From: Nocardia sp. NBC_01503
GTDB taxonomy: Bacteria > Actinomycetota > Actinomycetes > Mycobacteriales > Mycobacteriaceae
Length of the DNA stretch: 64,000 nt
Direction: 5' to 3'
Assembly: GCF_036327755.1 (NCBI RefSeq)
Contig: NZ_CP109596.1
Coordinates: 5,394,001-5,458,000, forward strand
Position numbers and translations under genes: made by a program. Position 1 is the stretch's first letter, and each line of letters opens with the position of its first letter. The notes beneath the pieces were generated by a model. The model was not told the origin of the DNA, ran no database searches, and saw nothing but the letters and a program-made list of their open reading frames with translations. Of this stretch, positions 58,082 through 64,000 are shown piece by piece.

Positions 58082-59371
58082 ATGGTCCGTGGTGAGGGCA
58101 GGAAGCACCGAAAGGCCGGGACGTTCGGCTCGGTCGATGAGTTGCCGACTGGACGGATTCGGGCGCGGTACTACGGACCGAACGGGCGCCGGTACTCGGC
58201 ACCGACCTATTTCCTCACCCAGCAGGACGCCCGTGCCTGGCTATCGACTGTCCAGTCGGACATCATCCGCAAGCGGTGGCAACCGCCTGACATCGAAGTG
58301 CCACCGGACACCCGACTGCTGTTCGGAGACTACGCGGAGAGATGGATCAAGGAGCGCGAGCTCGAAGAACGGACTCGTGGCGACTACCGGGATTGGCTTG
58401 ACGCACATATTCTTCCGGCACTCGGTGAATACCCGATCGCCTCTATCGACGAAGACGACATCAAACGATGGTTCGCAAAGCTGAACCCGGATACCCCGAC
58501 CCTTCGTGCCCGCGTATATGGCCTTTGCTCCACGATCTTCAACACCGCGGTCGATGATCCCAAAGTTCCCTTGAAGCGGAACCCGTGCCGGATCAAGGGA
58601 GCAGGCACGGTGAAGCGCGCGAGGATCATCCGGCCAGCCACCTTGGGGGAGCTCGAGACGATCGTCTCCACTCTGCCGAAGCGGTTCCGCCTGATGGCCT
58701 TGCTGGCTACTTGGTGCGCGTTGCGGTTCGGTGAGTTAACAGAGTTGCGCCGCAAGGACATTGACCTAGGCCGCCGGAGGGTTTATGTCGAGCGGGGTGT
58801 CGTCCGCCTCAAGAGTGAGGAGAAAGGCGTCGCGGTTCGGAAGGTCAAGGCACCGAAGTCTGAGGCCGGAATCCGAGAAGTGTCGATACCTCCGCACTTG
58901 GTATCGGTGATTGAGAATCACCTCCGCGACCATGTGGACGCCGGACCGAATGCTCTGCTATTCCCCGCATCTCATGGGGGACACCTGGCGCCGTCAACGT
59001 TTACGCGCCACTGGTACCGCGCGTGCCGGGTGGCTGGTCGCTGGGCTGAAGCTGACACCGTCGATCCGCGGGATGAGGGTAGAGCAGATCTGACTTTGCA
59101 CGACCTTCGGCATACCGGTGCGGTGCTAGCCGCTCTTACCGGCGCGACGCTCAAGGAGCTCATGGATCGTCTCGGGCATTCGACGCCTGGTGCCGCTATG
59201 CGCTATCAGCACGCAGCTCAGGACCGGGATACGGCAATCGCAGTTGCACTCTCCAAATTCACGGAGCAGGAGAGTGGCAACGCGACGAACAGCAACACTC
59301 GGGCGAAAGCTGTCCAGTCTCGCCGGTCGCGGCCGATCGGTACGACATCGAGAAGAAGGCCGCGGATATGA
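58082..59371 (+). CDS. int: Site-specific tyrosine recombinase (integrase)
   Basis: 429 residues. The N-terminal arm-binding part has GRIRARYYGPNGRRYSAPTY, the core-binding part FGDYAERWIKERELEERTRG. The catalytic residues are all present: Arg215 (CALRFGEL), Lys259 (KAPKSEAG), His340 and Arg343 (LHDLRHTG), His366 (RLGHST) and nucleophile Tyr375 (MRYQH). It is the usual actinobacterial ICE/phage integrase type acting at tRNA genes. It lies just inside the tRNA-Val attachment site and behind the AGGTCA array. A basic tail (RRSRPIGTTSRRRPR) ends the protein. Confidence 0.94.
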   Translation: MVRGEGRKHRKAGTFGSVDELPTGRIRARYYGPNGRRYSAPTYFLTQQDARAWLSTVQSDIIRKRWQPPDIEVPPDTRLLFGDYAERWIKERELEERTRGDYRDWLDAHILPALGEYPIASIDEDDIKRWFAKLNPDTPTLRARVYGLCSTIFNTAVDDPKVPLKRNPCRIKGAGTVKRARIIRPATLGELETIVSTLPKRFRLMALLATWCALRFGELTELRRKDIDLGRRRVYVERGVVRLKSEEKGVAVRKVKAPKSEAGIREVSIPPHLVSVIENHLRDHVDAGPNALLFPASHGGHLAPSTFTRHWYRACRVAGRWAEADTVDPRDEGRADLTLHDLRHTGAVLAALTGATLKELMDRLGHSTPGAAMRYQHAAQDRDTAIAVALSKFTEQESGNATNSNTRAKAVQSRRSRPIGTTSRRRPRI

Positions 59372-59446
59372 AGGCGGAAATGTGTTGGGAATCTTGAGAA
59401 TACGTCGGTGGGCCGTGCTGTACTGGTGCGGCAAGGGGAGGCATCG

Positions 59447-60688
59447 ATGAATGCGACCAGACAACAGCTGACACGGCCCAACGAGCACCTGGACCAACTG
59501 ATCGCCAGGCTAAGGTTGCCCAACAAGACCATCGCTCGCAAGATGATCGAATGCAGTCAGGGAGACGGCGGAGAGCCAGTCAACCCGGGTGGTGGCACCA
59601 TCGGCCGGTATCGGGCGGGCGTACATCGCCCCAATGCCCGCAGCGCGGAAGTGCTTGCGCAGGCCCTCAGCGAGTTGGCCGGGCGAACTGTGACGGTGGA
59701 CGAAATCGGTTATTCGTCACAAGATTCCGAGACTATCGAGTCTGAGGAGACTCATAGTGGTCTGACTATAGTTCGGTCGGGAATCATTCCACTCGCATCA
59801 GACGAGATCGACCCAGCATTTGTCGAGCACCTCCAGTTCCTGCTGGCCGAGCACGTCCGCATGGATGCACTTACCGGCCCTCGATACATCCTCGACGCTC
59901 TTCGCGGTGAATTGACAGTGGTTGAGGAGCTCTGCGGCAAGGCGAGGGGCAACCTGCGGGAACCACTATTGAAAGTTGGCGCGAGATTCAGCGAGTTTGC
60001 TGGTTGGCTGTTCCAGGACTCTGGTGATTTGAAAGCCGCGATGTATTGGACCAATCAGGCGATGGACTATGCCGAGGAGCTGGGGGACACCCATCTCACG
60101 TCCTACGTGCTCATGCGGAAGAGCAACATTGCGACTGACCGCGGGTATGCCGCAAAAGGGCTGGGACTCGCGAATGCCGCCCTTCGTCGCTGGGACGACA
60201 TCACGCCGGAGTTGCGTGCTGTCGCCCTCCGGCAGCTGGCGAACGCGCACGCGATGACCGGGGAGGTTGACGATTGCCGCAGGGCACTTGATTCCGCCAT
60301 GGTGCAAGCACTCGAAATTTACCCCGACAGGCCAGGGAACCTGGCTAAGTACTGCACACCGTCCTACATCGAGATGGAGGCCGCACATAGCTGGGTTCGG
60401 CTGGGACAGCCAGGACGAGCTATCGAAACCTATGCATCGGGGCTTGCGGATTGGCCAGCCAGCCAGCGACGAGATCAAGGACTCTGTTCGGCCCGGATGG
60501 CGGCGGCATGCCTGGGGGCAGGTCAATTCGAAGAAGCAACACGGATGGCAGTCCAGGCTACGAAGCTGTTCCGGTTGGCTCCGTCTGCTCGTTCGCTCGC
60601 TGTCCTGCAAGATGTTTCCAAGCGGGCTAACACAATTCGCGGTGATGCTGTCTGCGAATTGAAAGCCACACTGGAGCAAATAGTTTGA
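59447..60688 (+). CDS. XRE-like regulator with TPR-type C-terminal domain
   Basis: 413 residues. The N-terminal ~75 residues (LDQLIARLRLPNKTIARKMI, GGGTIGRYRAGVHRPNARSA) form a helix-turn-helix of the actinobacterial type that reads VxxYRxGxHxP. The remainder is all helical with TPR-like repeats (WLFQDSGDLKAAMYWTNQAM, YVLMRKSNIATDRGYAAKGL, LRQLANAHAMTGEVDDCRRA, HSWVRLGQPGRAIETYASGL). ATG 59447 has GGGGAGG upstream. Such regulators often bind signal peptides or metabolites. It lies between integrase and creatininase genes and probably controls the element. Confidence 0.82.
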   Translation: MNATRQQLTRPNEHLDQLIARLRLPNKTIARKMIECSQGDGGEPVNPGGGTIGRYRAGVHRPNARSAEVLAQALSELAGRTVTVDEIGYSSQDSETIESEETHSGLTIVRSGIIPLASDEIDPAFVEHLQFLLAEHVRMDALTGPRYILDALRGELTVVEELCGKARGNLREPLLKVGARFSEFAGWLFQDSGDLKAAMYWTNQAMDYAEELGDTHLTSYVLMRKSNIATDRGYAAKGLGLANAALRRWDDITPELRAVALRQLANAHAMTGEVDDCRRALDSAMVQALEIYPDRPGNLAKYCTPSYIEMEAAHSWVRLGQPGRAIETYASGLADWPASQRRDQGLCSARMAAACLGAGQFEEATRMAVQATKLFRLAPSARSLAVLQDVSKRANTIRGDAVCELKATLEQIV

Positions 60689-60702
60689 TCTCTATCGGGA
60701 TG

Positions 60703-61425
60703 CTAGCCGATCAAAGCTTCCAGATGGTGTTTGAACGACTCTGACAGCGATTCCAATGTCCGCTTTCCTTTTTCGGCAGTGCCGAGCGAAGGAAAGCCAA
60801 TAACCCCGCTTTGCGTGTATTCGCTCATACCCTTCATGAGCAGGAACTTTCTATCATCTGCGCGCCAATCCGTGTTGTCGTAACCGGCTCGAAGAAGTTC
60901 GGGTGCGACGTGGAGAAGGATTGAAGTTTCGAGTTCACCAGCATGCATGTCCTCATGGCTGTCTGTTTCCATGCTGGAGTCTGCGCGTGCTCGGTTCCAG
61001 TCGACAGGCAGAGGAAACAAGGTCATTTGCCGGTCTGCCACATTCGCTTCCTGCACGACGTTCTGTAAGACGTAGTTGCCGCCGTGGCCATTAACGAGAA
61101 CCACATGGCGAATTCCGGACGAACGCAACGACTCCACGACGTCGCTGACTATCGCGACCAAGGTTGTGGCGCGAATGCTCACCGAGCCGGGAAAACCGGC
61201 GTGCTCATGGGAGAGAGACATCGTGACCGGCGGCAATAGGAAGAGTGCGTAGTCCTCAGCGATCCGTTTCGCGATGGCACAGGCGATCACCGTATCCGTG
61301 ACCAGCGGGTGGAAGGCGCCATGTTGCTCGAAACTCCCGATCGGTAGCACGGCGACGGTGGGTTTCTGCGCCTGTACGTCGGCGGATGTTGCGTGCGGTA
61401 GCAGATGTTCCACGCGCACCAACAT
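60703..61425 (-). CDS. Creatininase-family amidohydrolase
   Basis: 240 residues, typical length. The metal-binding motifs are present: PIGSFEQHGAFHPLVTDT (Glu, His, Asp), VLVNGHGGNYVLQN, and DMHAGELETSILL. Relatives hydrolyse creatinine, act on F420/riboflavin intermediates (ArfB-like), or release peptides (mycofactocin MftE). No mycofactocin genes are present here. It is convergent with the XRE/TPR gene (14 bp between stops), and divergent from the excisionase operon; it is a cargo-type gene of the element. ATG 61425 has GAGGTGG upstream. Confidence 0.85.
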   Translation of the reverse strand: MLVRVEHLLPHATSADVQAQKPTVAVLPIGSFEQHGAFHPLVTDTVIACAIAKRIAEDYALFLLPPVTMSLSHEHAGFPGSVSIRATTLVAIVSDVVESLRSSGIRHVVLVNGHGGNYVLQNVVQEANVADRQMTLFPLPVDWNRARADSSMETDSHEDMHAGELETSILLHVAPELLRAGYDNTDWRADDRKFLLMKGMSEYTQSGVIGFPSLGTAEKGKRTLESLSESFKHHLEALIG

Positions 61426-61460
61426 ACCGCCCACCTCGTGCGACGCGGCGGCGGTTCATC

Positions 61461-61500
61461 GGGGGTGCACGGGGTGCACGGCATCGGGGGTGCACACCCC
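61461..61500. repeat. Three GGGGTGCAC repeats in divergent promoter region
   Basis: GGGGTGCAC occurs at 61462, 61471 and 61487; the first and third are preceded by CATC. The last extends into GGGGTG-CA-CACCCC, a perfect palindrome (61487-61500). They lie between the divergent creatininase and excisionase genes, so they are probably operator sites for an element-encoded regulator. Confidence 0.65.
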
Positions 61501-61520
61501 TGATGCCTCCTGTGCTCTCT

Positions 61521-61536
61521 ACTACACCCATGTAGT
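61521..61536. promoter_or_regulatory. Palindromic operator ACTACA-CCCA-TGTAGT
   Basis: Perfect 6-bp arms with a 4-base spacer, 62 bp upstream of the excisionase start and just right of the GGGGTGCAC repeats. Probably a second operator controlling the conjugation/excision operon. Confidence 0.55.
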
Positions 61537-61597
61537 CGCGAGTTTTGCTGTATCTCAACGGATTTCATCCCGCTGAGCACAGAAAGGAGCGATTGCC

Positions 61598-61828
61598 TTG
61601 ACGGATTCCAAGAATCTTCGAAGGGGCCGAAAAGCCGGTACCACCAGTGCATATATGGCGTTGCAGGAGGTGGCCGAACTTTTCGGAGTACACGAGGCGA
61701 CCATTCGGCGCTGGATCTCCAACGGTCGACTCACCGGTTACATGGTCGGGCCGAACACAATTCGGGTACGACGTGACGAGGTTCTGGCCTTGCCGCGCCC
61801 CATCCCCACGGTCGGGGGTGCCGCATGA
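61598..61828 (+). CDS. xis: Excisionase-like helix-turn-helix protein
   Basis: 76 residues. AYMALQEVAELFGVHEATIRRWISNGRLTGYMVGPNTIRVRRDEV is the MerR/AlpA-type winged HTH of excisionases. The TTG start at 61598 is supported by AAAGGAG eight bases upstream. It is the first gene of the rightward operon, and its stop overlaps the next ATG (ATGA). Expected role: directs the integrase toward excision by bending the attachment-site DNA. Confidence 0.87.
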   Translation: MTDSKNLRRGRKAGTTSAYMALQEVAELFGVHEATIRRWISNGRLTGYMVGPNTIRVRRDEVLALPRPIPTVGGAA

Positions 61829-61992
61829 TCCGGACCCTGCTTCTGCTGTTCACTGCAATGGCCATTTTGGGGGTTGTCGCACCCCAGTTGGCGGGTCTGC
61901 TCCTGGTGGCCCTGCTGCTTCTCGGTGCCGCGGGTCTTGTATGGAGCTCCGCGTCCCCGTTCCAGCGTCGTCGGCGAGGTGGTCGGCGATGA
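61825..61992 (+). CDS. Small membrane protein (55 aa)
   Basis: 55 codons, with ATGA overlaps at both ends. It is nearly all one or two hydrophobic helices (MIRTLLLLFTAMAILGVV, LAGLLLVALLLLGAAGLV) and a basic tail (FQRRRRGGRR). It is too short for most gene callers but tight coupling on both sides supports it. Probably a membrane component of the transfer operon. Confidence 0.7.
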   Translation: MIRTLLLLFTAMAILGVVAPQLAGLLLVALLLLGAAGLVWSSASPFQRRRRGGRR

Positions 61993-62225
61993 ACGAGTAC
62001 TTCGTGAGTGATGCGCGCGGCCGGACGGCTGTGCCGATGTCCTCGCCGATGTTCGCGGCCCTGATTCTGCTGGCGTTCGTGTTCGCGGTGGGCGTGTACC
62101 TCGGGGTGCTGCTGTTCGGCAGTCGTTCCGCGTTGCCGTCCACGGTGGTGGTGTGCCCGGCTCCGGGTACTGCGAATGTGGCGCTGTGGCCCTCGGACTG
62201 CCCGCGTGAGGCGGTGGCGCCGTGA
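61989..62225 (+). CDS. Small single-pass membrane protein (78 aa)
   Basis: ATG 61989 overlaps the previous stop and its TGA overlaps the next GTG. One helix (MFAALILLAFVFAVGVYLGVLLFG) and an outer tail with two Cys (VVVCPAPGT, WPSDCPRE). No family recognised; coupling places it in the element's transfer/replication operon. Confidence 0.72.
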   Translation: MNEYFVSDARGRTAVPMSSPMFAALILLAFVFAVGVYLGVLLFGSRSALPSTVVVCPAPGTANVALWPSDCPREAVAP

Positions 62226-62980
62226 GCGAGATTCGGTTGCAGCCGTGGGAAACCCGGATCGAGGAACTCACCTGCCAGCAGTACGGGCTGTCGTCCGAGA
62301 CCTTGGTCAAGGCAGCGCATGCCGCGGGTAAGGGTGTGCAGGCTGCGTACAAAACCGCGGGCCGGTTCAAGAAGGCCGGGCGGGCGCACGTGATCCGTGT
62401 GGACTTCGGATCGTCGGGTCCGTGGCGGCATTCGAGTGACTTCGATGAGCCCGACACGGTGCCGCATGGTCCGTTGTGGATCTATCCGACGCGTGAGATC
62501 GCTTGGGCCTATCTGGAATTCGATCCGGGTGAGTGGACCCCGAAGCCGTCCACGGCGGCGCATCTGACCGCAGTTTCGGAGTTGCGGCTCGCGCTGACCG
62601 GGCTGGACACCAACCCGCAGGTGTGGACCAGCGAACGCCTATTGCGGCGCCAGATCAAAACCGTGCCCGGGCAGCCGACCGACCGTATCCATGACGCGTG
62701 GTTCCGGGATTTCACCGATCCGGACAAGGTGTGGGCGATCGAGGTGGAGTTGTCCCGCAAGTTCGGTGACGGCCGCCTGCTGAAGGTGATGACCTCCGCG
62801 CTGGAGACCGCCGAACGGCACGACCTGGCCGGGGTTCTGTACTTCGTGCGCGGTGAGGGCCTGCGGCGTGCGGTCGAGGGCACCGCGGCACGCCTGGCCA
62901 ATAAGCGCGGTGTCGACAGCTTGTCGAATCTCGAAATCCATGACTTGGACGCCACTTTGGCGCGGAAAGGGGTGAGGTGA
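62222..62980 (+). CDS. Replication-relaxation-like family protein
   Basis: 252 residues. The second half holds TDRIHDAWFRDFTDPDKVWAIEVELSRKFGDGRLLKVM, matching the replication-relaxation (PF13814-like) pattern of D-A ... A-I-E-V-E-L-S-x-K, a PD-(D/E)xK-related core. The first half has HLTAVSELRLALTGLD and WTSERLLRRQ, the usual winged-helix part. Such proteins are found in actinobacterial plasmids and ICEs and are thought to act in replication or relaxosome formation. GTG 62222 overlaps the previous stop. Confidence 0.75.
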   Translation: MSEIRLQPWETRIEELTCQQYGLSSETLVKAAHAAGKGVQAAYKTAGRFKKAGRAHVIRVDFGSSGPWRHSSDFDEPDTVPHGPLWIYPTREIAWAYLEFDPGEWTPKPSTAAHLTAVSELRLALTGLDTNPQVWTSERLLRRQIKTVPGQPTDRIHDAWFRDFTDPDKVWAIEVELSRKFGDGRLLKVMTSALETAERHDLAGVLYFVRGEGLRRAVEGTAARLANKRGVDSLSNLEIHDLDATLARKGVR

Positions 62981-62981
62981 C

Positions 62982-63218
62982 ATGGCCGAGGACAAGCGTC
63001 CTGTGCTCTGGGTTATCGACTCCGCGGGCGGCGAATGCCGCCTGGACGTCGATCAGTCGATCGAAGCCCTCGATCAATTCGGGGCGAGCCCGGATCGAAT
63101 TGCGCGGTGGGGCAAGAGAACTCCGCTGGATCTGTGGACGATGTCCGCGCCGGAACTCTGCGCGGTGTTGGACACCATGCTGAATCCGGAGCGGTCACCG
63201 GGGGAGGTGGATCGCTGA
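62982..63218 (+). CDS. Small hypothetical protein of the element
   Basis: 78 residues, soluble and mixed charged (RPVLWVIDSAGGECRLDVDQ, LDQFGASPDRIARWGKRTPL). ATG 62982 follows the previous stop by one base and its TGA overlaps the next ATG (TGATG). No family recognised. Confidence 0.7.
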   Translation: MAEDKRPVLWVIDSAGGECRLDVDQSIEALDQFGASPDRIARWGKRTPLDLWTMSAPELCAVLDTMLNPERSPGEVDR

Positions 63219-64000
63219 TGAGTGGATGCACTCCATTGATCACTCCCCAGGATTGCGGACCCACGCCCGTGCCCGCGCCGACGCTGGCACCGACACCGGT
63301 TCCCGAGGTACTGCCGTCTTCGGCTGTTCCGGCCAACCCGGGGCCGACACAGACGCCGTCGTCGGAGCGGTTCGAGAATCCGAGCTTGCCCGATGGCTGG
63401 CATGCCCCGAACTGGAGTCTGCACGTCTCCAGCGTGGGCGAAGTGCTCGCGGTGGTGGGTACCGCGCTGGTGGGCATCGTGTTCGTGATCGCGCTGCTGA
63501 TCGCCCTGAATCTGGTTGCGGACAAACGGCGTTGGGAAGCCCGGCAAGTCCGCAACTACGCGTTCGGGTCGCTGGTGCTGACCCTCGGGGCGATGTGGGT
63601 CGCGAATTCGTGGTTCGCGCCGGTGAGCTTGTGGTGGCAGGGCACCACCGTGCTGGTGCACGGGCCAGGGTTCGGGGCGGTGGTGGCGATGACCGCCGGC
63701 GCTTTGCCCTTGGCCTGGTTCGGTGCCGCGGTCTATCGGGCACGGTATTTGTCCCGGCTGGGTACAGAGGGCATTGGTTCACCGTGGAAGACACGGCGTT
63801 TGCAGCGCCGCCAGCAGTTGGGTAAGGCCGCCGCCGCGCGCCGCGCCGCCAAGTACGGGGCGCCGTTGGTGACGGGTTGGCTCAAGGCCAAGGTGGTGCT
63901 CGGGTCATTGTCCGAGCGCACCGACGCGACCCAGCCCTCGACCATCACGCAGTTGGTGGAGAAGCGCGGCGCGAAGTTCGATATCCCGATCGAGGGTCTC
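63218..64000 (+). CDS. Membrane protein of the transfer operon (partial, runs off the right edge)
   Basis: 261 codons are visible and the frame is still open at 64000. A Pro/Thr-rich N-terminus (PTPVPAPTLAPTPVPEVLPS) is followed by GWHAPNWSLHVSSVGEVLAV, three membrane helices (VVGTALVGIVFVIALLIALN, YAFGSLVLTLGAMWVANSW, GFGAVVAMTAGALPLAWFGA), and a basic region (RRLQRRQQLGKAAAARRAA). This topology before a long soluble part is what is expected for a coupling-type ATPase (TcpA/FtsK-like) of an actinobacterial ICE, but the Walker motifs would be outside the window. Confidence 0.65.
   Translation, partial: MSGCTPLITPQDCGPTPVPAPTLAPTPVPEVLPSSAVPANPGPTQTPSSERFENPSLPDGWHAPNWSLHVSSVGEVLAVVGTALVGIVFVIALLIALNLVADKRRWEARQVRNYAFGSLVLTLGAMWVANSWFAPVSLWWQGTTVLVHGPGFGAVVAMTAGALPLAWFGAAVYRARYLSRLGTEGIGSPWKTRRLQRRQQLGKAAAARRAAKYGAPLVTGWLKAKVVLGSLSERTDATQPSTITQLVEKRGAKFDIPIEGL

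Overview
The window looks like a chromosomal segment of a high-GC mycolic-acid actinomycete, most likely Nocardia or a close relative. Support comes from a GC-rich composition with GTG/TTG starts and ATGA/GTGA coupled genes, an AftC-type arabinofuranosyltransferase, and the order msrB - aftC - secreted hydrolase - ribD-like reductase - AFG1/ZapE ATPase (4893-10482), which matches Rv2674-Rv2670c of Mycobacterium tuberculosis as I remember it. Cutinase, DUF397/DUF5753, DUF2236 and 13E12/DUF222 genes fit the same group. No taxonomic search was possible.

Layout. 1-4839: tightly coupled catabolic-type operon (MFS transporter, class II aldolase, PfkB kinase, FAD amine oxidase, SRPBCC protein). 4893-10482: the conserved mycolata block. 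10532-20865: secreted tyrosine phosphatase, DUF2236 oxygenase with divergent TetR, GbsR/MarR-regulated ABC-2 exporter, an ABC-F ATPase with a probable attenuation leader and an in-frame palindromic repeat, GNAT/MFS pair, and a tail-anchored CoiA-like protein. 21065-31611: peptide-type binding protein, a sigma-region-4-like/TnsA-like fusion, a VirB2-like small membrane protein, tRNA-Gly, then a six-gene operon (two paralogous anchored proteins, ParA-like ATPase, DUF6668 protein, cutinase, secreted protein) with a divergent lipoprotein, which resembles accessory genes of actinobacterial conjugation/secretion systems. 31622-43735: HTH/DUF397 pair, HNH endonuclease, thioesterase, hydrolase plus ECF41 sigma factor, nicotinamidase-like hydrolase, GT4 plus debranching-type glucosidase, and two gene remnants. 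43870-44031: tRNA-Val(GAC) and a second, identical tRNA-Gly(GCC). 44125-52463: OpuC-type osmoprotectant transporter, orphan histidine kinase, VOC protein, UvrA-like ABC protein, AraC regulator.

The most interesting system is at 52836-56293: an alpha/beta hydrolase and a NACHT NTPase, translationally coupled, which share a homologous ~90-residue domain (C-terminal in the hydrolase, N-terminal in the NACHT protein; about 38 of 89 positions identical by eye). This is the architecture expected of an effector-associated-domain conflict (anti-phage type) system: the NACHT protein with eight or so membrane helices would act as sensor/switch and the lipase-like protein as effector.

From 57849 to the right edge lies the left end of an integrated element. 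A 31-bp copy of the tRNA-Val 3' end (with CCA) serves as attachment site, followed by six helically phased AGGTCA repeats, a tyrosine integrase, an XRE/TPR-type regulator, a creatininase-family amidohydrolase, and a divergent operon starting with an excisionase-like protein and including a replication-relaxation-type protein and a membrane protein cut by the window edge. The other end of the element is outside the window.
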